DNA from: an uncultured Eubacteriales bacterium
Lineage (GTDB): Bacteria; Bacillota; Clostridia; Oscillospirales; Oscillospiraceae
Length of the DNA: 64,000 nt
Direction of reading: 5' to 3'
Assembly: GCA_905198835.1 (NCBI GenBank)
Contig: CAJKDY010000006.1
Span: 79,879-143,878, forward strand
Shown here one piece after another: positions 46,358-54,736 of the stretch. The notes beneath the pieces are model-generated. The model saw nothing but the letters and a program-made list of their open reading frames with translations. It was not told the DNA's origin and did not search any database. Each line of letters begins with the position of its first letter. Positions within the stretch are counted from its first letter, which is position 1. The translations under genes were made by a program, and so were the position numbers.

Positions 46358-46964
46358 ACGCCTCCTTCAAGGTCTCCTTCAGCCTGGCACGGCCCCGGCG
46401 GAGGTCGGAGCGGACGGTGGATTCATTGCGGCCCAGGAGCTGGGCGATCTCGGCGGTGGAGTAGCCCTCGTAATAGAAGAGATGGACTACGGCCCGGAGC
46501 TTGTCCGGCAGTGCCTTGACCGCATCCCAGACGAAGGACAGCTCCTCCTTCCCATCGGCCACCAGCTCCTCGCTGAGCTCGTCGGCGGAGCGGACCTTGT
46601 TGTAGCTGAGGCGGTTCTTGCTCAGATTGCCCGCCACCCGCAGCAGCCACGCCTTTTCGTGCTGGTGTGTCTCAAAGACCGGGGCAGTCTGCAAAAACTT
46701 CACCAGCGTATCCTGCAAGACCTCCTCGGCGTCGCTCATGTTGTGAAGGTAGGAATAGGCGTAACGCAAAATGCTGTTGCCGTGGGTGTTCAAGAGCTCT
46801 TCGGCCCGCTGGTTGAGGACGGCGCGGCTCACTTCCCTTTGCGTCTCTTCCATGGAGACGGCGGAGAGCCAGGCCGCCGCGCGCCGGAGCGCCCCTTGGA
46901 ACATGCGGCTCAGCTCGCGCCACAGCCCGGGTGTAAAGGGGCGGTATGTCAAACAGTATTCCAT
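46344..46964 (-). CDS. ECF-type RNA polymerase sigma factor
   Basis: The 206-residue product has region 2 (about 60-130; 'RYAYSYLHNMSDAEEVLQDTLVKFL', 'HEKAWLLRVAGNLSKNRL') and region 4 (about 145-200; 'LPDKLRAVVHLFYYEGYSTAEIAQLLGRNESTVRSDLRRGRARLK', in part). It carries about 37 extra N-terminal residues ahead of the usual start; an ATG at 46853 would remove them, but only ATG 46964 has AGGAGG at good spacing. It lies between the secreted DUF4367 protein and its anti-sigma partner. Confidence 0.9.
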   Translation of the reverse strand: MEYCLTYRPFTPGLWRELSRMFQGALRRAAAWLSAVSMEETQREVSRAVLNQRAEELLNTHGNSILRYAYSYLHNMSDAEEVLQDTLVKFLQTAPVFETHQHEKAWLLRVAGNLSKNRLSYNKVRSADELSEELVADGKEELSFVWDAVKALPDKLRAVVHLFYYEGYSTAEIAQLLGRNESTVRSDLRRGRARLKETLKEAYDFE

Positions 46965-46989
46965 CGTGTTCCTCCTGCATGCGCGAAAT

Positions 46990-47015
46990 GGGGCGAGTCA
47001 GAAATGACCCGCCCC
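46990..47015 (-). terminator. Hairpin between the secreted DUF4367 gene and the sigma factor gene
   Basis: GGGGCGAGTCA and TGACCCGCCCC (46990-47000/47005-47015) pair with one mismatch around GAAA. No U-run follows, so it may only lower read-through or stabilise the upstream RNA end. Confidence 0.4.
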
Positions 47016-47023
47016 GATGCCGC

Positions 47024-47947
47024 TTAGTGGATGCTAGCAACCAGCTGGGTCATCTCCGCGGCGGGGATGCCGCCCTCTACGGAGACGGAATAAGTATACC
47101 CCTTGGCGGTCCAGGTGGCAAGGCAGACTTTGCCCGTGTCGCCCTTCAGGGTGATCTGGATACCGTCCACAGTGGCGGTCTCCACCTGGGCGTAGAGGTT
47201 GTAGTCGCCGCTGATGTCGTCGGTGCCAGGGGCCTTGCGGATGCGGGCGGTCTCGTCCTCACCCTTGCGGTAGATGATCTGCAGCAGCTCGTTGGAGATG
47301 GTGGAAACGTCCCGGCGGTCAGAGCCGTTGAGTGCGTCGGGAGCGGCCAGCTCAAAGCCCACGGCCTGGGCGGCGTCGGCCAGGGTCTCATACTCCTGGA
47401 TCGGGCTGGGGAGCTGGACGCTCTCGGTCTTGCCCAGCGGATCGGTGTCTAGGCAGATGGCGTTGCCCTGCATGGTCACTGCCCCCTGCTGGCTGCCCAG
47501 CAGCGCGTCGAAGAGGCCCAGGGGCACATAGGTGACGCCGTCCACGGCGTAGGGAGCCATCCCCAGGGAGAACAGGCTGGCACCCAGCAGGCCCTCCTGG
47601 GTGGGCGCGGTGAAGTACTGATCCTCGCCGAGGGTCAGGTTCGCGTAGAGCGCGTCGCCGGTCACGGTAATGGTGTTGTCGCCGTTCCAGACGACGGAAA
47701 AGCCCAGCTTCTCCGCCACGGCCCGAAGGGGTACCATAACGCAGGCCCGCACCCCGGTATCCTGGCCGTCGATGCGCAGGGCGTAACCGGGTTGGAATTC
47801 ATCGGTCTCCGGGGCGGGAGCGATCACCATCGGCTCGTCGGTCTCCGTGGCAGGGGAGATCAGCAAGGGCTCATCAGCGGCCAGGGCGGCCACGGACAGG
47901 GACAGCGCCATCACGGCGCACAGGGAAAGGGCGATCAGTTTTTTCAT
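47024..47947 (-). CDS. Secreted protein with copper amine oxidase-N-like and DUF4367-type domains
   Basis: A 307-residue exported protein with a signal peptide (1-24), an acidic Pro/Thr linker, a copper-amine-oxidase-N-like stalk domain (about 55-165: 'RIDGQDTGVRACVMVPLRAVAEKLGFSVVWNGDNTITV' in part, 'GVTYVPLGLFDALLG') and a C-terminal DUF4367-type domain (about 185-307). That last domain mirrors the outer part of the nearby anti-sigma protein ('GDYNLYAQVETATVDGIQITLKGD' against 'GDHNVYAETMTHEIVGMEVTLKGD', each quoted in part). It may be a soluble ligand-sensing or decoy partner. ATG 47947 has GGAGG 8 bases upstream. Confidence 0.78.
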   Translation of the reverse strand: MKKLIALSLCAVMALSLSVAALAADEPLLISPATETDEPMVIAPAPETDEFQPGYALRIDGQDTGVRACVMVPLRAVAEKLGFSVVWNGDNTITVTGDALYANLTLGEDQYFTAPTQEGLLGASLFSLGMAPYAVDGVTYVPLGLFDALLGSQQGAVTMQGNAICLDTDPLGKTESVQLPSPIQEYETLADAAQAVGFELAAPDALNGSDRRDVSTISNELLQIIYRKGEDETARIRKAPGTDDISGDYNLYAQVETATVDGIQITLKGDTGKVCLATWTAKGYTYSVSVEGGIPAAEMTQLVASIH

Positions 47948-48000
47948 TGTAGATTCCTCCATGTTCTGTTTTTTTGAGCGGTGGGTCTTGCCGCTTCTGC

Positions 48001-48032
48001 CTGATATACAGCCCAGAGGAGGAAAATGTTGC
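48001..48032 (-). promoter_or_regulatory. Possible ECF-type promoter of the sigma/anti-sigma locus
   Basis: Minus strand GCAACATTTT (48023-48032) resembles the AAC-containing -35 of ECF promoters, with TGTATAT about 15 bases downstream. It lies about 75 bases before ATG 47947. If real, the locus could be self-activated. The match is weak evidence alone. Confidence 0.3.
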
Positions 48033-48094
48033 ACCGCGCAAAAAATTTTTAAAGAAAAGCGAGACCCCACGCAAAAGCGTGAAGTCCCGCATCC

Positions 48095-48138
48095 AAACAA
48101 AAACAGGCCCTGAAGCGGTTTACCGCTTCCAGGGCCTT
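48095..48138 (-). terminator. Terminator of the SLH-HtrA protease gene
   Basis: AGGCCCTGAAGCGGT pairs with ACCGCTTcCAGGGCCT (one bulged base; 48105-48119/48122-48137), followed on the minus strand by GTTTTTGTTTG. It begins 4 bases after the stop. Confidence 0.85.
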
Positions 48139-48141
48139 TGA

Positions 48142-50376
48142 TCACTGGTGATTTTTCTTGAGAAACTGGGTCAACTCCTCGATGGTGTACCCGTCAATGG
48201 TATATTTGTTGGCGGTAAGATAACCAAAGAACTTTCCGTTGTCATCGACGATTTTTGGAGGGGATAAGGCATAGGAGTTGAAAGCACTGGTGCTGGCGTA
48301 TTTACTGCCGTAATCCCCATAGGTATTCCAAATGGAACAAGAGCTGTATTTACTGCCATAGGTTCCATAGGGATTCCAAACGCTGTCCGTATCATATGTG
48401 CTGGTGACCAGCTTGCCTAAATAGGTTTTCCCATCATTGGAGTAGAGATGCAGTGGAAAGGCATAGAAGGAGGAATACGAGGAAGGGCTGGCCGTGGAGT
48501 AAGAGCTCCCATAAGATGGTGTGTCTATAGGGAGAATACCAACGTAAATATTACGCTCGTCTGAGTTCAGCGCGACGGAATAGTTCTGATCATCGCAAAA
48601 GTAATAGCCGTCCTCCTCCCATAAGGTAAAGCCGAGGACTTCCATCAAAGCCCGATATTCACCAATGATCTCGTCCACTTCCTCGGTGGTATAATAGTCG
48701 CGCCAGGGATATGTCCAGATATAGGTGCCATCGACTACTCTTGCGGGATCGGACTTCTGACCGATACACCATCCGAAATCCAACACATCTGTCTCTGCGT
48801 AATACTGAGGATGCCGCATAGGAGAGACTTCAATCTGCAGATCTTCGTAGTTCAACTCCAAAAGGAGGGATTCGGTGTCACCGATATAGTAGAAGGTGTT
48901 ATCCTCCTCTGTGTCGAGGGTAAAGCCTAAGTCGAGCAGGATCTGCTGATACTGATAAATCGCCTCAGCGTACCGATCACTTTCGCTCATATCAAAAAGA
49001 GGGTAAAAGTCCATCATGTCGTATATGTAATCGCGGCCTATTTGCAGATGGCCGTACTGTTCCATCAGGCGTGCGCCGGAGAGGATACCAAAGTCCGGCA
49101 CATAGTCCGACACAGGATAAGGCTCCAGGCTAAATAGGATGCTGTCCTCCGTGGCGGTGTAGTCCAAAACGGAGAGCTTACGGGAGGGAATGGCCAGGTT
49201 CAGATCGCCGGTGGAATTCACAAAGCCCGCCGAAGTGATGCCGATCACCTGGCCCGCTTCATTTAATAGCGCGCCGCCGCTGCTACCCGGAGCGATGGGG
49301 ACGGAGATCTGGATATAATCGGTATCGTCCAGCACCCGATTGGGATTGGACACGATGCCCTGGGAAAGGGTATTGTCCAGGCCCTGGGGGCTGCCGATGG
49401 CGTAGACCTTTTGCCCCTGGACCACCGAGGCGGTGGTGTTGAGCTCCAAATAGGGGAAGACGGCGCCCTCTCCATCCAGCTTGACCAGAGCCAGATCGTC
49501 CTCTTGGCTGCCGTCCAGAACGAGCAGACGGTAGACTGTGCCGTCTGTGGTCTTGGCGAAGACGTCATAGGCGTCGGCAACGACATGATAATTGGTAATG
49601 GCCAAGCCGTCAGAAGAGATCAAAAAGCCGCTGCCGGAGCCCAGGAGTGTGCCATTGATGGCGTAGGTCTCGATGTAAAACACCGCCGGGGCACACTTTT
49701 CTGAGATCTGGGTGGCGGTCAGGGCGCTGCCTTGGCCTGCGCCGGAGAAGAGGGCATCATACTGAGCCTGGGTAAAGGCCTGAGCGCCGAGCAGCTTTTG
49801 GGCCAGGGTCTGGTTGGAGCCCTTGAGCTTGGCGCTGAGGGCGGCGTAGGAGATCAGGGCCACATCGGCGCGGCGGAAGTCCACCAGGTTTGTCTCCGGG
49901 GGGATGATGCCCACCTGAGTGGCCAGGGAGAAGGGGTTGCTCCAGGAAAAATCCCCAGCCGTGTCGGAGTATCCCAAGGCGCGGAGCATGAAGGTCAAAT
50001 ACTGGGCCGCATCCACATTGCCGTCGCCAAAAGAGGTGGCGGAGACGCCCTTCGTAAGGCCGGTGTTGTACGCGTAGCCCACATAGGTGTCGGCCCAGGG
50101 CGAGACGTCGGAAAAGGGATGGACATAGGCGGCGTCCTGGGCGGCCTTTTCCTCGCCCAGCACCCGCACCAGCATGGTCAGGGCCTCCTGCCGGGAGGGC
50201 GTTCTGTCCAGCGCATAGACGGGAGCGCCGTTTTCGCCGGCACCGGTTCCCTGAAAGAGGCCCAGCGCGTGTAAAGCGTCCGCCGCTTGCAGGGCCGGGG
50301 CGGCGGCAAAAGCGATGGGCGTTATGCTAAGGACCATAGCTGTGACCAGGAGCAGACTGAGCAACTTCTTCTTCAT
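48142..50376 (-). CDS. SLH-domain HtrA/trypsin-like serine protease with C-terminal aromatic repeats
   Basis: The 744-residue product has a signal peptide (1-25) and SLH repeats (about 28-200, 'HPFSDVSPWADTYVGYAY'). The S1C protease domain (about 222-420) has His264 in 'ITNYHVV', Asp294 in 'EDDLALVKLD' and Ser366 in 'APGSSGGAL'. No PDZ domain follows. Instead there is an unassigned region (about 430-655) and a tail (about 662-705) of repeats with the core [WF]-N-x-Y-G-x-Y-G-S-K-Y, then 'GKFFGYLTANK'. The SLH-protease half has about 60% GC and the C-terminal half about 40% in hand-counted lines, suggesting a fusion. ATG 50376 follows AAAGGATGG. Confidence 0.82.
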   Translation of the reverse strand: MKKKLLSLLLVTAMVLSITPIAFAAAPALQAADALHALGLFQGTGAGENGAPVYALDRTPSRQEALTMLVRVLGEEKAAQDAAYVHPFSDVSPWADTYVGYAYNTGLTKGVSATSFGDGNVDAAQYLTFMLRALGYSDTAGDFSWSNPFSLATQVGIIPPETNLVDFRRADVALISYAALSAKLKGSNQTLAQKLLGAQAFTQAQYDALFSGAGQGSALTATQISEKCAPAVFYIETYAINGTLLGSGSGFLISSDGLAITNYHVVADAYDVFAKTTDGTVYRLLVLDGSQEDDLALVKLDGEGAVFPYLELNTTASVVQGQKVYAIGSPQGLDNTLSQGIVSNPNRVLDDTDYIQISVPIAPGSSGGALLNEAGQVIGITSAGFVNSTGDLNLAIPSRKLSVLDYTATEDSILFSLEPYPVSDYVPDFGILSGARLMEQYGHLQIGRDYIYDMMDFYPLFDMSESDRYAEAIYQYQQILLDLGFTLDTEEDNTFYYIGDTESLLLELNYEDLQIEVSPMRHPQYYAETDVLDFGWCIGQKSDPARVVDGTYIWTYPWRDYYTTEEVDEIIGEYRALMEVLGFTLWEEDGYYFCDDQNYSVALNSDERNIYVGILPIDTPSYGSSYSTASPSSYSSFYAFPLHLYSNDGKTYLGKLVTSTYDTDSVWNPYGTYGSKYSSCSIWNTYGDYGSKYASTSAFNSYALSPPKIVDDNGKFFGYLTANKYTIDGYTIEELTQFLKKNHQ

Positions 50377-50437
50377 AGGGACCATCCTTTCCCATTTTCA
50401 ACATGCGCTGAGGTCTGCTTGGGTAGGGGTTTCGGCG

Positions 50438-50770
50438 TCAGGGGGTTTCGGACTTTGGAGCCTGCTCCTCCGCCTTTTTCTCCTGGTAATAGGACGTGGT
50501 CTCCGCAGCGGTGAAGGGAGGATGCTCCTCCATGTCTCGGGCCTTCGTGGAGAGGTGGCCCAGCAGGGCGTTGAGGCCCTCTTCGGTGAGAGGGAAGCTC
50601 TCCCGGCTCAGCTCCTGGGCATAGGGTCGGGAAAAGGGGCCCTGCCAGAGGACCACCTCCATGGCCTCATCCTGGGGCGCTTCGATCTGGAAGCGGAGGA
50701 TGCCGCTGCTTCCCAGCCAGCCGTTGCCGTTTTTGAAATAGCCCAAGGTGGGCAGCTTGATGGGGGTCAT
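50438..50770 (-). CDS. Hypothetical protein, 110 residues
   Basis: I do not recognise this protein. It starts 'MTPIKLPTLGYFKNGNGWLGSSGILRF', suggesting a small beta-rich domain, and has an acidic, helical C-terminal tail rich in Glu, Lys and Pro. There is no signal peptide or membrane segment. It begins 10 bases after the stop of the PLP decarboxylase gene with GAGGTGA in between, so it is probably translated as the last gene of that transcript. Confidence 0.65.
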   Translation of the reverse strand: MTPIKLPTLGYFKNGNGWLGSSGILRFQIEAPQDEAMEVVLWQGPFSRPYAQELSRESFPLTEEGLNALLGHLSTKARDMEEHPPFTAAETTSYYQEKKAEEQAPKSETP

Positions 50771-50779
50771 AGCGTCACC

Positions 50780-52039
50780 TCAGTCCCATGCGATGGTGGC
50801 GAAGTAATCCTCCGGCGTCTCAGCCCGGCGAATGAGCTTGACGCTGCCGTCCGGGCGCAGCAGCAGCTCCGCCGAGCGCAGGCGGCCGTTATACTGGTAG
50901 CCCATGGAGAAGCCGTGGGCGCCGGTATCGTGGATGATCAGCAGATCGCCCAGGTCGATCCGGGGCAGCATCCGGTCGATGGCGAACTTGTCGTTATTCT
51001 CGCACAGCCCGCCCACCACGTCATAGACGTGGTCGCAAAGGGCGTCCTCCTTGCCCATGACGGTGATGTGGTGGTACGCTCCGTACATGGCCGGGCGCAT
51101 CAGATTGGCCGCGCAGGCGTCCACGCCCACATATTCCTTATAGGTGTGCTTGAAGTGAGTGGCCTTTGTCACAAGGCACCCATAGGGGCCCAGCATATAG
51201 CGGCCCAGCTCCGTGTAGATGGCCACATCGCCCATGCCCGCGGGAGTCAGGACCTCCTCATAGGCCATACGGACCCCTTCGCCGATGGCGGCAATGTCAT
51301 TGGCGGCCTGGTCGGGCTTATAGGGGATGCCCACGCCGCCGGAGAGGTTGATAAAGGAAATGTGGCAGCCGGTCTCCTGGTGGAGCTCCACGGCGGTCTG
51401 GAAGAGGATGTGGGCCAGGGTGGGGTAGTAGTCGTTAGAGAGGGTGTTGGAGGCCAAAAAGGCGTGGATGCCAAAGTGCTTGGCGCCCATATCCTTCAGC
51501 CGCCGGAAGGCCTCGGTGAGCTGGGGGCGAGTCATGCCGTACTTGGCCTGGCCGGGGTTGTCCATGACCTGGAAGCCCTCGTTGCTGGCCCCCAGGGTGA
51601 AGGTGCCGCCGGGGTTATAGCGGCAGCAGATGGTCTCGGGGATGGCGCCGATGGTCTGCTGTAAAAAGTCGATGTCGGTGAAGTCGTCCAGGTTGATGAT
51701 GGCCCCCAGGTCGTGGGCCAGCTGGAATTCCTCAGGCGGGACGTTGTTGGCCGAGAACATGATGTTCTGCCCCGTCACGCCGCACTTCTGGGCCAGCATC
51801 AGCTCGGTCAGGGACGAGCAGTCCAGCCCGCAGCCCTCCTCCCGGAGGACCTTCAAGATGCCCGGCGTGGGCGTGGCCTTGACGGCAAAATACTCCTTAT
51901 AACCGGGGTTCCAGGCAAAGGCGGCCTTCAGCCGCCGGGCGTTTTCCCGAATGCCCGCTTCGTCGTAGAGATGGAAGGGGGTGGGGTACTGTGCCACGAT
52001 CTCATTCAGCTGGGGCAGGGTCACAAAAGTCTTTTTCAT
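50780..52039 (-). CDS. lysA: PLP-dependent decarboxylase, diaminopimelate decarboxylase family
   Basis: The 419-residue fold III enzyme has the PLP lysine in 'YFAVKATPTPGIL' (Lys54), 'LDCSSLTELMLA', a glycine-rich phosphate loop 'NLSGGVGIPYKP', 'YTELGRYMLGPYG' (E-x-G-R) and 'GGLCENNDKFAID' in place of the common C-E-S-x-D. It should remove the carboxylate from meso-diaminopimelate to give lysine. Carboxynorspermidine decarboxylases look similar, so substrate is likely but not certain. No other lysine-pathway gene is adjacent. The M18 peptidase gene lies 30 bases upstream. Confidence 0.78.
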   Translation of the reverse strand: MKKTFVTLPQLNEIVAQYPTPFHLYDEAGIRENARRLKAAFAWNPGYKEYFAVKATPTPGILKVLREEGCGLDCSSLTELMLAQKCGVTGQNIMFSANNVPPEEFQLAHDLGAIINLDDFTDIDFLQQTIGAIPETICCRYNPGGTFTLGASNEGFQVMDNPGQAKYGMTRPQLTEAFRRLKDMGAKHFGIHAFLASNTLSNDYYPTLAHILFQTAVELHQETGCHISFINLSGGVGIPYKPDQAANDIAAIGEGVRMAYEEVLTPAGMGDVAIYTELGRYMLGPYGCLVTKATHFKHTYKEYVGVDACAANLMRPAMYGAYHHITVMGKEDALCDHVYDVVGGLCENNDKFAIDRMLPRIDLGDLLIIHDTGAHGFSMGYQYNGRLRSAELLLRPDGSVKLIRRAETPEDYFATIAWD

Positions 52040-52069
52040 GGGTCTATGTCGCCTTTCTATGTCTGAGGT

Positions 52070-53482
52070 TTACTCGGCCAGAAAGACCGCGCGGGCGGCC
52101 TTATAGGTCATATAGCAATCCAGCTTGCTCACGGTCTCAAAGGGGGCGTGCATGGACAAAACAGGCACGCCGGCATCCAGGGTGTCGATATCCCTGTTGG
52201 CCATATAGCACGCCACCGTGCCGCCGCCGCCCTGGTCGGCCTTGCCCAGCTCCGCCATCTGCCACACAACGTCCTGCTCGTCCAGCACCCGGCGGACCCA
52301 GCCCACCACCTCGGCGCTGGCGTCGCTGGCGCCGGACTTGCCCCGGGCGCCGGTATACTTGCAAAGGCCCACGCCGTAGTTGACCCGGGCGGCGTTATAC
52401 TTGTCGTAGACCTCGGCGAAGTTGGGGTCAAAGGCGGCGGTCACGTCGGCGGAGAGGCAGAAGGAGTTTTCAAAGCAGCGCTTCAAGGGGGTCTGCTGAG
52501 CGTCGCACAGGTCGCTCATGAAGGTGTCGAAGGCGGCGCTCTGCATGCCGGAGACGCCCTCGGAGCCGATCTCCTCCTTATCAGCCAGCATACACACGGC
52601 GGTCTTGGCGGGGGCGGCGTCCAGCTCCAGCAGGGCGGCCAGGCAGGCGTAGGCGCACACCCGGTCGTCATGGCCGTAGGCGCCGATCAGGGAGCGGTCA
52701 AAGCCCACGTCGCTGGCCCGGAAGGCGGGCACCACCTCCAGCTCGGCGGAGATAAAGTCCTCCTCCACGATGCCATACTTCTCATGGAGCACATCCATAA
52801 CGGCCAGCTTGACCCGGCCCGCGCCGTCGTCATCCTTAAAGGGGCGGCTGCCCACCAAAATATTCAGGCTCTCGGCGGGAATGGCCTCGCTCAGGGGCTT
52901 TTTGGACTGCTCGGCGGCCAGATGGGGCAGCAGATCGTCCACGGTGAATACCGGATCGCCCACGCCGCCGCCGATGGAGACGTTCACATTGGCCCCACCC
53001 TTGAGGGCCACCACGCCGTGGAGCTCCAGGGGGATTGTGACCCACTGGTACTTGCGGATGCCGCCATAATAGTGGGTCTTGAAGAAGGCCAGCTCGCCGT
53101 CTTCATAGAGGGGGTTGGGCTTCAGATCCAGCCGGGGCGAGTCGATGTGGGCGGCGGCGATGTGGGCGCCATGGGTCAGCGGGTTAGAGCCGATGACGGC
53201 CAGCATCAGGCTCTTGCCCCGGTTGACCCGGTAGACCCGGTCACCGGCCTTCAACGCCATGCCCCGGACAAAGGGGACAAAGCCCTTCTCCTTGGCCAGC
53301 TCCACCGCCGCGGCGACGCACTCGCGCTCGGTCTTGCCCGCGTCCAGGAACTTCTTGTAGTCCTCACAGTAGGTGTGCATGGCGATCTCGTCTTGCATAC
53401 TCAGCCGGTCATAGCCGTTTTTGGGACGGTAGAGCAGAGCCTCCCGGCGCAGCTCGCCGGCGGTCTTCTCGGTCTCAGCCAT
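52070..53482 (-). CDS. M18-family zinc aminopeptidase
   Basis: The 470-residue enzyme has 'AAHIDSPRLDLKPNPLYEDG' (zinc His and Asp), 'THYYGGIRKYQW', 'LADKEEIGSEGVSGMQS' (catalytic Glu and zinc ligand) and C-terminal 'VLSMHAPFETVSKLDCYMTYKA' (zinc His; in part). M18 aminopeptidases form large cytoplasmic assemblies and remove N-terminal acidic or neutral residues. GGAGGACACC precedes ATG 53482. It follows coaE in the same direction with 24 bases between. Confidence 0.93.
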   Translation of the reverse strand: MAETEKTAGELRREALLYRPKNGYDRLSMQDEIAMHTYCEDYKKFLDAGKTERECVAAAVELAKEKGFVPFVRGMALKAGDRVYRVNRGKSLMLAVIGSNPLTHGAHIAAAHIDSPRLDLKPNPLYEDGELAFFKTHYYGGIRKYQWVTIPLELHGVVALKGGANVNVSIGGGVGDPVFTVDDLLPHLAAEQSKKPLSEAIPAESLNILVGSRPFKDDDGAGRVKLAVMDVLHEKYGIVEEDFISAELEVVPAFRASDVGFDRSLIGAYGHDDRVCAYACLAALLELDAAPAKTAVCMLADKEEIGSEGVSGMQSAAFDTFMSDLCDAQQTPLKRCFENSFCLSADVTAAFDPNFAEVYDKYNAARVNYGVGLCKYTGARGKSGASDASAEVVGWVRRVLDEQDVVWQMAELGKADQGGGGTVACYMANRDIDTLDAGVPVLSMHAPFETVSKLDCYMTYKAARAVFLAE

Positions 53483-53506
53483 GGTGGTGTCCTCCTTTGA
53501 AATTGG

Positions 53507-54106
53507 TTAACATAATTTATCAGCAAACAGGGCCCGGACCTTCTGGGCCAGCTCATAGGGAGTCTTGGTTCCATCGTTCACGATGGTGTGGTCGCAGTGG
53601 TTGACATAATACTCAGCGGGCTTCTGGGCATCCATCCGCGCCCGGGCCCGCCGGGCGTCGATGCCGTCCCGGGCCATGATGCGCCGGAGGCGTACCTCAT
53701 CCGGGGCGGTGACGGCCACGGTCACGTCGCACAGCTCGCCCAGGCCCGACTCCAGCAGAGCGATGGCGTCCAGCGCCAGGGCCTTTTGATCCTGGGCTTT
53801 GGCGGCGTCCATCAAAGAGACACAGGCCGCTACCACATGGCGGTGGGCAATGGCGTTCAGGTCGGCCAGAGCCTTTTCGTCGGAAAAGACGATCTGGCCC
53901 AGGGCCTTGCGGTCGATCTGGTCCTGATGATTTAGAATACCCCATCCGAAGCGGTCTGTCAACTCCTGGCGCAGCGGGGGAGAGGTCTCCAGCAGCCTAT
54001 GATACAGCGCGTCACAGTCCACGCACACGCAGCCCAGCTCCCCCAGGGCGGCCAGCACGGAGGTCTTGCCCGCGCCGGTGGGACCGGTGACCCCGATGGT
54101 TAACAT
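53507..54106 (-). CDS. coaE: Dephospho-CoA kinase
   Basis: The 199-residue P-loop kinase has 'GVTGPTGAGKTSVL' (6-19), 'DCDALYHRLL' (substrate Asp), and the 'DAIALLESGLGELCD' and 'RIMARDGIDARRARARM' LID blocks. It phosphorylates dephospho-CoA to coenzyme A, the last step of CoA synthesis. The start lies in the sequence ATTATGTTAACC, which recurs at the HD gene start. It follows the HD-domain gene by 6 bases, without a clear ribosome site of its own, so coupling is likely. Confidence 0.92.
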   Translation of the reverse strand: MLTIGVTGPTGAGKTSVLAALGELGCVCVDCDALYHRLLETSPPLRQELTDRFGWGILNHQDQIDRKALGQIVFSDEKALADLNAIAHRHVVAACVSLMDAAKAQDQKALALDAIALLESGLGELCDVTVAVTAPDEVRLRRIMARDGIDARRARARMDAQKPAEYYVNHCDHTIVNDGTKTPYELAQKVRALFADKLC

Positions 54107-54112
54107 AATTCG

Positions 54113-54700
54113 TCAGTCCGCCAGGGCCGCCTCAATGGCGTCCTCAGTGGCGGCCATGGCCTGGAGGGTCATATCCAATAGTTTGTCCAGCTCCCAGCCC
54201 AGATTTTCAGCCCCTTGGGTAATGACCTCCCGGGAGCAGCCGGCGGCAAATTTCTTGTCCTTGAATTTCTTTTTCAGGCTCTTGAGCTCCATGTCCTTGC
54301 AGCTCTTGCTGGGCCGCATGAGGGCTGCCGCGCCGATGAGGCCGGTGAGCTCGTCGGCGGCGAAGAGGACCTTTTCCATCTCAAGCTCCGGCTTGTCGTC
54401 TACCCCGGTGAGGCCGTAGCCATGGCAGGCCACGGCGTGGATCAGCTCCGGGGTGTAGCCCTCCTGAGCCAGCAGCTCCTTGGCCTTGACGCAGTGCTCC
54501 TCCGGCCATTTTTCAAAGTCCACGTCGTGCAAAAGGCCTACCTGGGCCCAGAAGTCCTTCTCGTCCCCGTGGCCCAACTCCTGGGCGTACCATCCCATGA
54601 CGGCGGCCACGGTCTGGGCGTGGCGGCGGTGGAAGGGCTCGGCGTTGAGGGACCAGACCAGGGCGCGGGACTCCTCAAAGGTCTTACCTGTGGTTAACAT
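54113..54700 (-). CDS. HD-domain hydrolase-like protein
   Basis: A 195-residue protein with the HD metal motif spread as 'FHRRHAQTVAAVM', 'LLHDVDFEKWPEEH' (the H-D pair) and 'AVACHGYG', plus 'FAADELTGLIGAAALMRPSK'. Bacterial HD proteins act as phosphohydrolases on nucleotides; the substrate here is unknown. AGGAGGAATT precedes ATG 54700. It sits between tsaC/sua5 and coaE in one direction. Confidence 0.85.
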   Translation of the reverse strand: MLTTGKTFEESRALVWSLNAEPFHRRHAQTVAAVMGWYAQELGHGDEKDFWAQVGLLHDVDFEKWPEEHCVKAKELLAQEGYTPELIHAVACHGYGLTGVDDKPELEMEKVLFAADELTGLIGAAALMRPSKSCKDMELKSLKKKFKDKKFAAGCSREVITQGAENLGWELDKLLDMTLQAMAATEDAIEAALAD

Positions 54701-54736
54701 AATAATTCCTCCTATGTATTGGCGTTGAAAACGCGG

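Noticed and set aside
46344..46853. Shorter start for the sigma factor at ATG 46853
   Set aside because: Homology would allow it, but AGGAGG at ideal spacing is found only before ATG 46964, so the longer form is preferred.
47948..48145. N-terminal extension of the secreted DUF4367 protein to 48145
   Set aside because: It would run through the upstream terminator; the true start at 47947 gives a clean signal peptide and has GGAGG.
52148..53500. About 450-codon open frame on the plus strand across the M18 peptidase
   Set aside because: The minus strand encodes a complete zinc peptidase with all ligands; the plus frame has no recognisable domain.
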